Assembly (NCBI RefSeq): GCF_018835585.1 | Contig: NZ_JAHGVE010000004.1 | Location: forward strand, 175,017 to 239,016 | Length of the DNA stretch: 64,000 bases | Direction of reading: 5' to 3' | Origin: Pelorhabdus rhamnosifermentans | GTDB lineage: Bacteria > Bacillota > Negativicutes > UMGS1260 | In this document: positions 1 to 7,596 of the stretch, piece by piece | Layout of the letters: each line of letters starts with the position of its first letter | Position numbering within the stretch: position 1 is the first letter of the stretch | Notes under the pieces: model-generated | What the model saw: only the letters and a program-made list of their open reading frames with translations | Told to the model about the DNA's origin: nothing | Databases searched by the model: none | Made by a program: the position numbers and the translations under genes

Positions 1-1
1 T

Positions 2-247
2 CAGGTTGGGACCATGTATGGTACATTAGATAAAGGGCCAAGATATTTGGATTTGGCGGAAGGGTATGTGACTCGGATCGGGCTGGATGAAAATAGCGAA
101 ATTATTGGCTATCAATTCGTGCATCTTGGGAAAATGATGGAAATGGTTACGAAAGGCCTGGATGCTAACGAGGCGCTGCAGAAGGCAACAGGCCAATATG
201 GACGTTTTGATGAAGCAATGAAGGTTATTGATCCCAGACACGAATAA
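2..247 (+). CDS. NifU-like iron-sulfur cluster scaffold protein, C-terminal part (5' end outside window)
   Basis: The reading frame is open to the left edge, so the gene begins upstream of the window. The visible 81 codons start QVGTMYGTLDKGPRYL and continue with an ETM-like helical stretch ending in IDPRHE. I recognise this as the tail of the NifU/IscU-like scaffold family that is regularly encoded next to GGGtGRT-family proteins in anaerobic Firmicutes. This is recognition from memory, not a search. An internal ATG at position 14 exists but lacks a ribosome binding site, so a short independent gene is unlikely. The gene ends 21 bases before the GGGtGRT gene and is probably co-transcribed with it. 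The metal-binding residues would lie in the missing part. Confidence 0.65.
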   Translation, partial: QVGTMYGTLDKGPRYLDLAEGYVTRIGLDENSEIIGYQFVHLGKMMEMVTKGLDANEALQKATGQYGRFDEAMKVIDPRHE

Positions 248-268
248 ATACATAGAGGAGGAACAATC

Positions 269-1264
269 ATGGTTATGTTTGAAGGCTACGAACGACGTAT
301 CGACAGTATTAACAAAACACTGAAAGAGTATAAGATAGAATCACTGGAACAGGCCAAAAAACTCTGTGATAACAAGGGGATTGATGTTCAGAGTATCGTA
401 AAAGGAATTCAGCCGATTTGTTTTGATAATGCATGTTGGGCCTATACTCTTGGGGCAGCGATTGCTATCAAAAAAGGCAATACAAAGGCTGCCGAAGTTG
501 CACAAACATTAGGTGAAGGTTTGCAGGCATTTTGCATTCCTGGTTCTGTTGCAGATAGTCGGAAGGTAGGATTAGGTCATGGGAATTTGGCTGCGATGCT
601 ATTAGAAGAAGAAACAAAATGCTTTGCTTTTTTAGCCGGACATGAATCGTTTGCTGCGGCAGAAGGTGCGATTGGTATTGTAAGGTCTGCCAATAAGGTT
701 AGGAAAAATCCATTGCGTGTCATACTCAATGGATTGGGAAAAGATGCAGCGCAAATTATTTCTCGTGTTAACGGATTTACTTATGTACAGACAAATTTTG
801 ATCATTATACAGGAACACTGCAAATTGTAAAAGAACTAAAATATTCTTCAAGTGAACGTTCTAGTGTCCGGTGTTATGGTGCAGACGACGTGATGGAAGG
901 CGTTGCGATTATGTTTAAAGAAGGGGTAGATGTATCGATTACTGGTAATTCAACCAATCCAACGCGTTTTCAGCATCCAGTAGCAGGGACCTACAAAAAA
1001 GAGTGTATAGAGCAAGGTAAAAAGTATTTCTCCGTGGCTTCCGGCGGAGGTACAGGAAGAACGCTGCATCCAGATAATATGGCAGCAGGTCCGGCATCTT
1101 ATGGCATGACAGACACACTAGGGCGAATGCACTCTGATGCTCAGTTTGCTGGTTCTTCTTCTGTTCCTGCCCATGTAGAAATGATGGGATTGATAGGAAT
1201 GGGGAATAATCCCATGGTTGGCGCCAGCGTTGCCGTAGCGGTAGCAGTAGAAGAAGCAAAATAG
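269..1264 (+). CDS. GGGtGRT protein family
   Basis: This 331-residue cytosolic protein carries the family signature GGGTGRT at about residues 258-264. The family is named for that motif and its biochemical role is not established. The motif is glycine-rich and could bind a nucleotide or phosphate, but that is inference. A GAGGAGGAA ribosome binding site sits ahead of the ATG at 269. The partner gene upstream is an iron-sulfur scaffold-like protein 21 bases away, which suggests a role linked to iron-sulfur assembly or repair in anaerobes. The protein contains several cysteines (for example near residues 49, 53 and 92). An intrinsic terminator follows directly, so the pair forms its own operon. 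Confidence 0.85.
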   Translation: MVMFEGYERRIDSINKTLKEYKIESLEQAKKLCDNKGIDVQSIVKGIQPICFDNACWAYTLGAAIAIKKGNTKAAEVAQTLGEGLQAFCIPGSVADSRKVGLGHGNLAAMLLEEETKCFAFLAGHESFAAAEGAIGIVRSANKVRKNPLRVILNGLGKDAAQIISRVNGFTYVQTNFDHYTGTLQIVKELKYSSSERSSVRCYGADDVMEGVAIMFKEGVDVSITGNSTNPTRFQHPVAGTYKKECIEQGKKYFSVASGGGTGRTLHPDNMAAGPASYGMTDTLGRMHSDAQFAGSSSVPAHVEMMGLIGMGNNPMVGASVAVAVAVEEAK

Positions 1265-1270
1265 TAATAA

Positions 1271-1310
1271 CTCCTACCATACGTTTTGTATTGGTAGGAG
1301 TCTATTTTTT
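1271..1310 (+). terminator. Intrinsic terminator after GGGtGRT gene
   Basis: A perfect 9-bp stem (CTCCTACCA at 1271-1279 with TGGTAGGAG at 1292-1300) is followed by a T-rich tract at 1301-1310. It starts six bases after the stop codon of the GGGtGRT gene. Confidence 0.85.
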
Positions 1311-1374
1311 ATATTGAAAATCATATAAAGATGATAAAATAAATAGATTGAATTTTTAAAGGAGGAAAAGGCGC

Positions 1375-1725
1375 ATGCCTAAAATTTCGAGTCAAGCTAA
1401 AAGATTGCGTATTTATATTGGGGAGGGCGACCGCTGGAAGCGTCAGTCTTTGTTTCATGCCATTGTGGCAAAAGCGAAGGAATTGGATTTGGCAGGAGCC
1501 ACTGTTTTGCGCGGTCTCATGGGATATGGCGCGGATAAACGAATTCATACAGCGAGTATTGTGGACTTATCAAGTGACTTGCCGATACTTGTTGAAATTA
1601 TTGATAGCGAGGAGTATATTGCCAAGCTTTTACCTTATCTAGATGAAATGTTAGAAAAAGGTTTGGTAACAATTGACGACGTTGAAGTCATTAAATATGG
1701 AACGGAGCCGCCTGTGCGGGAGTGA
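1375..1725 (+). CDS. DUF190 domain protein
   Basis: This 116-residue protein matches the DUF190 family in its opening (AKRLRIYIGEGDRW) and in the central LRGLMGYG segment. The fold is ferredoxin-like and resembles PII-type signalling proteins, but the function is not established. DUF190 genes are very often next to crcB/fluC fluoride channel genes, as here (30 bases away), so a role in controlling or supporting fluoride export is a reasonable inference. The ATG at 1375 follows AAAGGAGG with good spacing. The 64-base leader is too short for, and does not show, a fluoride riboswitch. Confidence 0.85.
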   Translation: MPKISSQAKRLRIYIGEGDRWKRQSLFHAIVAKAKELDLAGATVLRGLMGYGADKRIHTASIVDLSSDLPILVEIIDSEEYIAKLLPYLDEMLEKGLVTIDDVEVIKYGTEPPVRE

Positions 1726-1755
1726 TTTTATTTGCTCAAAATGAGGTGCTAAAAT

Positions 1756-2130
1756 ATGTTGAAAATAGTGTTAGTAGCAATTGGAGGAAGTGTTGGTGCA
1801 ATCACACGATATCTTGTTTCGAATTGGGCTGCTGAGCGATTTGGAGCTGGATTTCCCTACGGAACGCTGATTGTAAATGTTATAGGCTGTTTTATTATTG
1901 GTGCATTTATGACTGTGACAACGGAACGTTTGATTGTCAGTCCTTATTGGCGATTACTTGTTACTGTGGGGTTTGTCGGCGGACTTACGACGTTTTCATC
2001 ATTTAGTTATGAAACGTTTCGATTGTTGGAAGATGCAGATCTGATGGTGTCTGTCTATAATATTGGCTTAAACCTCATCCTGGGATTTTTGGCTACTTGG
2101 TTGGGGATTAGTGCTGCCAGACTCGTCTAA
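1756..2130 (+). CDS. crcB: Fluoride ion channel CrcB/FluC
   Basis: This is a 124-residue, four-helix membrane protein of the CrcB/FluC family, which exports fluoride as a dual-topology dimer. The family signatures GGSVGAITRYLVSNW near the N-terminus, GTLIVNVIGCF around residues 36-46, and GGLTTFSSFSYE around residues 75-86 are all present, including the conserved Asn and the paired Phe-Ser residues that line the pore. Length is typical. It follows the DUF190 gene and ends just before a strong hairpin. Some bacteria carry two crcB copies forming a heterodimer, but only one is seen here. Confidence 0.93.
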   Translation: MLKIVLVAIGGSVGAITRYLVSNWAAERFGAGFPYGTLIVNVIGCFIIGAFMTVTTERLIVSPYWRLLVTVGFVGGLTTFSSFSYETFRLLEDADLMVSVYNIGLNLILGFLATWLGISAARLV

Positions 2131-2134
2131 ATTT

Positions 2135-2173
2135 AATAGTAAAAGCCCCCTCAATGTGAGGAGGCTTTTACTA
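2135..2173. terminator. Bidirectional terminator between crcB and rpmB
   Basis: An 18-bp inverted repeat with one mismatch (2135-2152 with 2156-2173) lies between the convergent crcB and rpmB genes. Both flanks end in A/T-rich tracts, so it can end transcription from either side. Confidence 0.8.
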
Positions 2174-2221
2174 TTAAAATAGCCATAAAAATAAAGGGCT
2201 TGATGTCCTAGTATTTTTACT

Positions 2222-2413
2222 TTAGATTGCTCGCTGAACTTTACCAGAACGAAGACAACGAGTACAAACATTGATTTTCTGAATTTCTCCGTTCATAACG
2301 CCTTTTACTCTTTGAATATTCGGCTTCCATGTACGTTTTGTTTTTAAGTGGGAATGGCTGACGTTATTACCACTACGTTCACCTTTACCACAAATTTCAC
2401 ATAAGTTTGCCAT
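2222..2413 (-). CDS. rpmB: 50S ribosomal protein L28
   Basis: This 63-residue basic protein begins MANLCEICGKG and has the L28 pattern of two CxxC pairs (CEIC near residue 5 and CTRC near residue 51) plus the central SHSHLKTKRTWKPN segment. It belongs to the large ribosomal subunit. The cysteine-containing version is the zinc-binding form, as opposed to the cysteine-free form some bacteria make under zinc limitation. A TAGAGGAGGTGG-type ribosome binding site lies ahead of the ATG on the minus strand. It is transcribed alone, opposite to its neighbours. Confidence 0.95.
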   Translation of the reverse strand: MANLCEICGKGERSGNNVSHSHLKTKRTWKPNIQRVKGVMNGEIQKINVCTRCLRSGKVQRAI

Positions 2414-2561
2414 TTATTCCACCTCCTCTAAAAGGACGAGACATCCCTTTACTAAACATAAGTATTTTAGCATAGAATGGTATCAACGCGCAAGCACTTA
2501 GCAGGATTTTTGCCGTTTAAAGGGGAAAATATTTAATTATTACAGTAAAGAGGTGAAAATC

Positions 2562-2765
2562 ATGATTAAACGTGATACACCCATTGTTGATATTCTTCGC
2601 CGCTATCCCGAGTCCCAAGCTGTTTTTAAACGACATGGAATGAACTGTAGCACTTGTATGGGGGCTAATCTGGAAGTGATTGAACGCGGAGCAAAAACAC
2701 ATCAAATTAATATTGATGATCTGTTAAAAGAATTAAATGCTTGTGAGAGGCTGCAAAAAAAATAA
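2562..2765 (+). CDS. DUF1858 domain protein (ScdA N-terminus-like)
   Basis: This is a 67-residue protein. The pattern TPIVDILRRYPESQAVF followed by GMNCSTCMGA is typical of the DUF1858 domain, also found at the N-terminus of ScdA/RIC iron-sulfur repair proteins and in proteins associated with the hybrid cluster protein. The CxxC pair is probably redox-active. A GTG nine bases upstream (2553) is in frame, but it lies inside the AGAGGTG ribosome binding site, so the ATG at 2562 is preferred. The gene sits 32 bases ahead of recG. The pairing has no obvious functional meaning and may only reflect shared transcription. Confidence 0.8.
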   Translation: MIKRDTPIVDILRRYPESQAVFKRHGMNCSTCMGANLEVIERGAKTHQINIDDLLKELNACERLQKK

Positions 2766-2797
2766 ATTTTGGCCAAGAATTTTTTGAGGTGATTTGT

Positions 2798-4837
2798 GTG
2801 CTCGATTGGAATAGTCCGATCCAGTATTTGAAAGGTGTAGGCCCTTCTAAAGCTGCTCAATTATTAAAGTTAGGACTTGGGACTGTGGGACAATTGCTGG
2901 AATTTTTTCCGGCTCGCTATGAAGATCGCAGCATGTTAAAGTCCATTAGACAATTAGTAGTTGGAGAGTGTGAGACGTTTCAAGCCCAGGTCTTAGCTGT
3001 TACAGTTAAACAAGTCCGTCGTGGTCTGTCTATTCTTAATGTGCTTGTTGGGGATGATACGGGAGCAGTGGAACTCGTTTGGTTTAATCAAAATTTTTTA
3101 CGAAAAAAATTTAAAATAGGTTTGACTGTCGTTGTTTATGGCAAGGTAGAACGTCAGTACAATCTTAAAATAACGAATGCCGAAGTCGAAGTAATTCATG
3201 AGGGCGATGTATTTGAAGGACGCATTTTGCCTGTGTACCATTTAGGTGAGAATGTGTCACAAAATATGTTGCGACAGTTAATGAAGCAAGTTTTTGCTTT
3301 AAATATTATCATCGATGAAATATTACCTGAAGAAATTGTAGACAAAAATAAGCTTATGGGACGATCAGAAGCCTTCTATCATATTCATTATCCAGCTACG
3401 CAGCAACTGTTAGAACAGGCAATCGAACGATTAAAATTTGAAGAGCTTTTTTTGCTTCAAGTAGCACTTTTACAGATAAAATCAGAAAAGCAGCGTCCTT
3501 TTTCAGGAGTCAAGCATGGCGTAGACGGTGACATGAGCCGACAAGTCTTAGTGGAGCTGCCTTTTACATTAACGGCGGGGCAACAGGCGGCTTTAAAGGA
3601 TATTAAAGCGGATATGGAAGATAGTCAACCAATGCAACGTCTGCTGCAAGGGGATGTCGGATCAGGTAAAACGATCATTGCTGCTTTGGCGCTTATTAAG
3701 ACTGTTGAAAATGGCTATCAGGGAGCTTTTATGGCGCCTACGGAAATTTTGGCTGAGCAACATTATCATACGCTAGCACAACTATTTGCTCCGCTTGGTA
3801 TTAAATTGGGTCTTCTTACAGGCAGTAAAACGAAAAAACAAAAAGCAGAAATTTGCCATTTGCTGAGAACGGGTTTGATTGATATCCTCATTGGGACGCA
3901 TGCCTTAATTCAGGAAGCTGTTGAATTTGAGCACCTTGGCTTGGTGGTAACAGACGAGCAGCATCGATTTGGGGTCAATCAACGGGCCAGGTTGCAGGAA
4001 AAAGGTCAGGAGCCTGATGTACTGTTTATGACAGCTACGCCGATTCCGCGGACACTTGCCTTGACTGTATATGGCGATTTGGATGTGTCTCTTATTACAC
4101 ATTTGCCGCCCGGGCGAAAGGCCATTCGTACTTTTTTGCGTGGTCCTGAAAAACGCGCTGCTATTTACCAATTTGTTAGAACCCAGATAGAAGCGGGGCG
4201 TCAGGCTTATGTTGTGTGTCCACTTGTAGAGGAGTCTGATAAAATTGATACACAAGCTGCTGTGCAGCTTTTTGAGGAGCTTCAGGCAGGATATCTAAAG
4301 GAAATTGCTTGTGGTTTGATTCATGGCAAATTGAAGGCGACTGAAAAGGATGCCATCATGAAGGCTTTTTATGAAAATGAGCTTTCTTTGCTTGTGGCAA
4401 CAACTGTTATTGAAGTAGGTGTTAATGTTCCGAATGCTACCATGATGGTGATTGAGGGGGCTGAGCGGTTTGGACTGTCTCAGCTTCACCAATTGCGGGG
4501 AAGAATCGGCCGGGGCAGTCATCAGTCATATTGTGTTTTAATTGCTCATAATAAACAGTCCGAGACCTTGGAGCGGCTGAAGGTCATGACTGAATCAAAT
4601 GATGGCTTTGTGATTGCTGAAAAGGACTTGTTACTGCGAGGACCAGGACAGTTTTTTGGAACGAGGCAACATGGCTTGCCTGACTTAAAAATTGCCAATA
4701 TCGTAACAGATGTAGCCATCCTTCTTCAGGCTCGTTCTGCTGCGCAGCAGTTGATTCATAGTCAAGCAGTCAGTCATGAACTGCAAAAAACACTGTTAGA
4801 ACGTTTTGGCCCGGATTTTGTTATCCTTCATAATTAA
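2798..4837 (+). CDS. recG: ATP-dependent DNA helicase RecG
   Basis: RecG remodels stalled replication forks and Holliday junctions. The 679-residue protein has the usual order: an N-terminal wedge domain (about 1-240), then the helicase core with Walker A GDVGSGKT near residue 285, a DEQH box near 385, TATPIPRTLA shortly after, and the C-terminal helicase half with QLRGRIGRG. Length is standard. A GTG at 2789 is in frame but overlaps the GAGGTG ribosome binding site, so the GTG at 2798 is taken as the start. Confidence 0.95.
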   Translation: MLDWNSPIQYLKGVGPSKAAQLLKLGLGTVGQLLEFFPARYEDRSMLKSIRQLVVGECETFQAQVLAVTVKQVRRGLSILNVLVGDDTGAVELVWFNQNFLRKKFKIGLTVVVYGKVERQYNLKITNAEVEVIHEGDVFEGRILPVYHLGENVSQNMLRQLMKQVFALNIIIDEILPEEIVDKNKLMGRSEAFYHIHYPATQQLLEQAIERLKFEELFLLQVALLQIKSEKQRPFSGVKHGVDGDMSRQVLVELPFTLTAGQQAALKDIKADMEDSQPMQRLLQGDVGSGKTIIAALALIKTVENGYQGAFMAPTEILAEQHYHTLAQLFAPLGIKLGLLTGSKTKKQKAEICHLLRTGLIDILIGTHALIQEAVEFEHLGLVVTDEQHRFGVNQRARLQEKGQEPDVLFMTATPIPRTLALTVYGDLDVSLITHLPPGRKAIRTFLRGPEKRAAIYQFVRTQIEAGRQAYVVCPLVEESDKIDTQAAVQLFEELQAGYLKEIACGLIHGKLKATEKDAIMKAFYENELSLLVATTVIEVGVNVPNATMMVIEGAERFGLSQLHQLRGRIGRGSHQSYCVLIAHNKQSETLERLKVMTESNDGFVIAEKDLLLRGPGQFFGTRQHGLPDLKIANIVTDVAILLQARSAAQQLIHSQAVSHELQKTLLERFGPDFVILHN

Positions 4838-4844
4838 ATATCAT

Positions 4845-4868
4845 AAAAAAGGGGCGGCTTGCGCCGCC
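4845..4868 (-). terminator. Intrinsic terminator for the HipA-like gene
   Basis: A 6-bp GC-rich stem (GGCGGC at 4853-4858 with GCCGCC at 4863-4868) is flanked on its left by a run of A, which becomes a T-tract on the minus strand. It therefore works for the minus-strand gene ending at 4987. No T-tract follows on the plus strand. Confidence 0.7.
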
Positions 4869-4986
4869 AATATGGGAGAGGAGAAAATTTACACTACTAG
4901 TAATTCCTTGTTTCAATAAGTTTTATACATATTTTTTTTAATATTATTTTATTGATTCGATATTCTAGGTTACTCTTAATTCTAAA

Positions 4987-5763
4987 CTAACGATGATCTA
5001 GCGGAATATGTTTGCCTAACTTTTTCCAAAGTTCTTCCAGTGTATTGCGTCGGAGTTTTATATAATCAATTAGCGCCTGTTTTTCTTGTTCATCTGGTAG
5101 CCATTCATGAGGAATTTCCTGTACAAGTTGTTCGATTTGAGCATTGCTAATCTTTGATACAATTTTAAGATAGGGGGAAAAATCCTGAAAGGTAAGATAG
5201 TATCTGAGTAACCATCCATAGGAATAATGATAGTAAATTTTTATTTTCATACTCAAACGTTGAAGAAGTTGTTCCGTCCAATTGCCATAAATAAATAAGT
5301 GCGAGTTATCAATGGCGTATATTTTATATCCTGATTCTTGTTGTTTTATTAAGAGGTTTTTATAGTTACTTGTTCGATCGGCATTATGAAACAGGTGATC
5401 AAATAGAATGACGCCAGCAAGTTGTGTTTTATTTATTGCCTTGACCAAGTGTTGCTTCTCCATATATTCTGTGTGATGAATAAATTGGGAGGCAAAATGA
5501 AGTCCAGCCTGTGCCCCTGATGTTCTGAGTCGCGGATTTTGCTGCAAGGTTTCTTCAGTAACTTTGATAATGTCTCCCGATGGAAAGCATAGGTCCATGA
5601 GTTTACCAAACTTAGTTGCCAACAATTCATTGACTAATACTTTGGGTCCGAGGGGATTATTTTGTAGTTTTACGACATAAAATTTTTTGTTATTGGCGCG
5701 AAATAAATGGGGTGAAGTAACTCCAGATCCTACGATGCCATAGTATTTTGTAGCAATGAGCAT
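4987..5763 (-). CDS. HipA-like kinase family protein (orphan)
   Basis: This is a 258-residue protein of the small, single-domain HipA-like kinase type. The sequence shows HNADRTSNYKN at about residues 126-136, matching the HxDR...N catalytic loop of HipA/PI3K-type kinases, then an IDNSHLF segment at 151-157 in the position of the metal-binding DFG. The N-terminal part (VKLQNN near residue 32) supplies the likely ATP-binding lysine. HipA phosphorylates glutamyl-tRNA synthetase, but the substrate of this shorter family is unknown. No HipB-type antitoxin gene is adjacent, so it is probably not a classical toxin. An AAGGAGA ribosome binding site supports the ATG at 5763. Confidence 0.7.
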   Translation of the reverse strand: MLIATKYYGIVGSGVTSPHLFRANNKKFYVVKLQNNPLGPKVLVNELLATKFGKLMDLCFPSGDIIKVTEETLQQNPRLRTSGAQAGLHFASQFIHHTEYMEKQHLVKAINKTQLAGVILFDHLFHNADRTSNYKNLLIKQQESGYKIYAIDNSHLFIYGNWTEQLLQRLSMKIKIYYHYSYGWLLRYYLTFQDFSPYLKIVSKISNAQIEQLVQEIPHEWLPDEQEKQALIDYIKLRRNTLEELWKKLGKHIPLDHR

Positions 5764-5792
5764 GCTTGAATCTCCTTTTCAAATCTTATAAA

Positions 5793-5820
5793 AAAAGACC
5801 CGTATTTTACCGGGTCTTTT
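5793..5820 (-). terminator. Intrinsic terminator after the duplicated-domain protein gene
   Basis: A perfect 10-bp stem (5793-5802 with 5811-5820) lies between two minus-strand genes. The run of A at its left edge gives a T-tract on the minus strand, so it ends transcription of the gene at 5868-6446 before the HipA-like gene. Confidence 0.85.
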
Positions 5821-5867
5821 ACAAGCTCAATTTGCCATATGTGTAGTTTAGTTTTCGTTACCGATAT

Positions 5868-6446
5868 TTAGCTACCAGAAATGGAAGTGATGGCTTCAAG
5901 GTTTACTACGACAGAACGAATACCAGTCAGATCTGTACTTTTACCAGGAATAACAATCGTTTCTGCTGTTAGGATTGCCAGTTCATCTTCAACTGTGCTA
6001 AGAATACCTTCAAACCAGAAACCGCCTAACGTTGTGATGGCTACTTCGTCACCAATGCTGCAGCATAACTGCCTGATTAACAAATGGCTTTCTTGTCTGT
6101 TTAATGTTTCTGCACGATCCATGCTGCCTGTGCAGGACGTTGTTGTGGTTGGGCTATCTTCGTGAAAGGGATCTGTTGATATTGCAGTTGCTTTGCCAAC
6201 AATAGTCCAAAGGTCGACACGGCTAAAGGATTGTTCAAGAACGATTTCACTGGGGCCGAGAATTTGGACAAAATCTGTATTAGAATTTATGGCTGGAGCA
6301 AGTACGGCGATGCGGCAATCTTCAATTGCCTGCAAATTGCCAAAAAAGGCAAAACCATCAATGCCAAACAACACGACATCTGTATTTAGCTCGCGTTGAA
6401 GCTCTCTGATGAGCCTTTCGTTGCGTATTTCTGCAAAAACTCCCAT
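5868..6446 (-). CDS. Unrecognised protein with two related beta-rich repeats
   Basis: I do not recognise this 192-residue soluble protein. By eye it has an internal duplication: the first half (LIRELQRELNTDVVLFGIDG, then FFGNLQAIEDCRIAVL) aligns with the second half (LIRQLCCSIGDEVAITTLGG, then FEGILSTVEDELAIL). Each repeat has a helix followed by short strands with a glycine turn, similar to a small beta-barrel. A Thr/Ser-rich linker separates them. No signal peptide or membrane segment is present. The AAGGAGG ribosome binding site points to the ATG at 6446, and an in-frame upstream ATG is less likely. It has its own terminator. The function is unknown. Confidence 0.7.
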   Translation of the reverse strand: MGVFAEIRNERLIRELQRELNTDVVLFGIDGFAFFGNLQAIEDCRIAVLAPAINSNTDFVQILGPSEIVLEQSFSRVDLWTIVGKATAISTDPFHEDSPTTTTSCTGSMDRAETLNRQESHLLIRQLCCSIGDEVAITTLGGFWFEGILSTVEDELAILTAETIVIPGKSTDLTGIRSVVVNLEAITSISGS

Positions 6447-6628
6447 GAAATACAACCTCCTTATTTCGTTAAAAATCATTATTCAACTCCCTATAATTTA
6501 TGTACGAAGAATCAAGAGTGTTACTATGCAAATAAAAGACAGCTATGGATCATGTTAAAGTGATTTGAGCAGGATATACATGAATTTACGCAGAATAACA
6601 GCTTTATAAATATTAGGGAGGTTTTATG

Positions 6629-6814
6629 ATGCCATTTGTCCAAATTGATTTTCTTGAAGGCCGTACTATCGAGCAAAAAAGAGCTCTTGTCAAGAAGGTA
6701 ACAGAAGCAATTGTTGAAACTACCAATTGTCCTGCTGAAGCTGTAAATATTATTTTGCGTGAAATGCCAAAAGAACATTTAGCTAATGCAGGTAAACTTC
6801 GTTATGATAGCTAA
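6629..6814 (+). CDS. 4-oxalocrotonate tautomerase family protein
   Basis: This small protein of the tautomerase superfamily reads MPFVQIDFLEGRTIEQKRALV. These enzymes use the N-terminal proline exposed after removal of methionine as the catalytic base. For that reason the second of two adjacent ATG codons (6629, giving Met-Pro) is chosen, although the GGGAGG ribosome binding site would allow either. The protein is 61 residues, the normal length for the hexameric family. The substrate cannot be told from sequence. It stands alone with a terminator directly after it. Confidence 0.88.
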   Translation: MPFVQIDFLEGRTIEQKRALVKKVTEAIVETTNCPAEAVNIILREMPKEHLANAGKLRYDS

Positions 6815-6832
6815 GGACTAGGTTGGTGACGA

Positions 6833-6858
6833 ACAGACCGTGTGAACGGTCTGTTTTT
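6833..6858 (+). terminator. Intrinsic terminator after tautomerase gene
   Basis: An 8-bp stem (ACAGACCG at 6833-6840 with CGGTCTGT at 6847-6854) is followed by a T-tract, 18 bases after the tautomerase stop codon. Confidence 0.85.
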
Positions 6859-6915
6859 ATGATATATAGTGATAATAATTATTATATAATATATTATCAT
6901 TGAATATAAACGCGT

Positions 6916-6967
6916 ATAAGGCCGTAAAGTTAACATATATTATATTATGTTAACTTTACGGCCTTAT
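6916..6967. repeat. Perfect long palindrome upstream of the 3D-protein promoter
   Basis: A 20-bp perfect inverted repeat (6916-6935 with 6948-6967), extendable by two more pairs, surrounds a short AT-only loop. The stem contains GGCCGTAAAG. No T-tract follows on the plus strand. It ends 8 bases before a good -35 box, so it may be a regulator site or a leftover small element. The 6815-7135 gap also holds an AT-rich stretch, the promoter and the riboswitch. Confidence 0.85.
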
Positions 6968-6974
6968 AGAACGT

Positions 6975-7003
6975 TTGCTTATTAGCAGCACATACGTTAT
7001 GAT
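6975..7003 (+). promoter_or_regulatory. Sigma-A promoter of the 3D-domain gene
   Basis: TTGCTT (6975-6980) and TATGAT (6998-7003) are separated by 17 bases. Predicted transcription starts about 20 bases before the riboswitch aptamer, which fits its role as the promoter of the riboswitch-3D gene unit. Confidence 0.65.
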
Positions 7004-7027
7004 ATTACATGTGCCAAAACTTATTGA

Positions 7028-7120
7028 TAAGTGCGGAGGAACCAAATTTGGGGTGAATCTGTTTTGCAGTAGGGATAACCCTTTGTCCCGAACCCGTCAG
7101 CTAACTTCGTCGGCACTAGG
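7028..7120 (+). promoter_or_regulatory. Cyclic di-AMP riboswitch (ydaO/yuaA class)
   Basis: The leader contains the hallmark conserved blocks of this class: GGAGGAACCAAA, GGGGTGAATC, and CCCGAACCCGTCAGCTAAC, in the right order and spacing. An outer P1 helix can form between AGTGC (7030-7034) and GCACT (7113-7117). In known cases ligand binding lowers expression of cell-wall hydrolases and potassium transporters. Here it sits directly upstream of a secreted 3D-domain protein, a common target. The expression platform must lie in the last bases before the AAAGGGG ribosome binding site, so translational or short transcriptional control are both possible. Confidence 0.93.
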
Positions 7121-7135
7121 AAAGGGGAATGAATC

Positions 7136-7543
7136 ATGAAAAAGTTGCAAAAATTTTTTATATTGCTATTGACTGTTTTTATGCTGAATGTTGTCAACGT
7201 GTCTCAGTTAGTTCATGCTGATGCACCGCCGCAAGATGCCCAAAATCAATTGGATATTGTTGCGACGGCTTATGCGCCTGGTGCGCATGACAATGGCAAA
7301 TGGGGAGATTTGACTCATATGGGAACAAAAGTACGTCCCGGAGTGGTTGCTGTCGATCCCAATGTGATTCCACTTGGATCGCGCGTTTATATTCAATTCG
7401 CCGATGGGCATGGTGTATATGCTCAAGCTGAAGATACAGGCGGTGCGATTAAAGGAAATCGTATTGACATTGCCATGTCATCCGTAGATGAAGCCAATGA
7501 TTTTGGTATGAAAAATGTAACTGTGTTTGTTCTTAATAAGTAA
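7136..7543 (+). CDS. Secreted 3D-domain protein (cell-wall hydrolase related)
   Basis: This 135-residue protein has a signal peptide (KK start, hydrophobic residues 8-24, cleavage around VHADA) followed by a single 3D domain. The domain shows the aspartates that name it: VAVDPNVIPLGSRV, then AEDTGGAIKGNRIDI. It is related to the catalytic fold of MltA lytic transglycosylases and to the Bacillus YocH/YuiC group. No LysM or SH3 cell-wall-binding domain is present, unlike YocH. The upstream c-di-AMP riboswitch supports a role in cell-wall remodelling linked to osmotic state. Confidence 0.9.
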   Translation: MKKLQKFFILLLTVFMLNVVNVSQLVHADAPPQDAQNQLDIVATAYAPGAHDNGKWGDLTHMGTKVRPGVVAVDPNVIPLGSRVYIQFADGHGVYAQAEDTGGAIKGNRIDIAMSSVDEANDFGMKNVTVFVLNK

Positions 7544-7546
7544 GCC

Positions 7547-7582
7547 AAAAAGCCTTGGAGAGTCATTTCTCCAAGGCTTTTT
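7547..7582. terminator. Bidirectional terminator between the 3D gene and cheV
   Basis: A perfect 14-bp stem (7547-7560 with 7569-7582) with A-rich left and T-rich right ends lies between convergent genes. Confidence 0.88.
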
Positions 7583-7596
7583 AAGTCTAGCATTTT

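Noticed and set aside
939..1280. 113-codon minus-strand frame opposite the GGGtGRT gene
   Set aside because: It is fully antisense to a well-supported gene, with low-complexity composition and no ribosome binding site.
1313..1374. Possible fluoride riboswitch before the DUF190-crcB pair
   Set aside because: The leader is only about 60 bases after a terminator and lacks the conserved crcB-motif blocks.
4987..5763. HipBA toxin-antitoxin module
   Set aside because: Only the HipA-like kinase is present; neighbours are recG and an unrelated protein gene with its own terminator.
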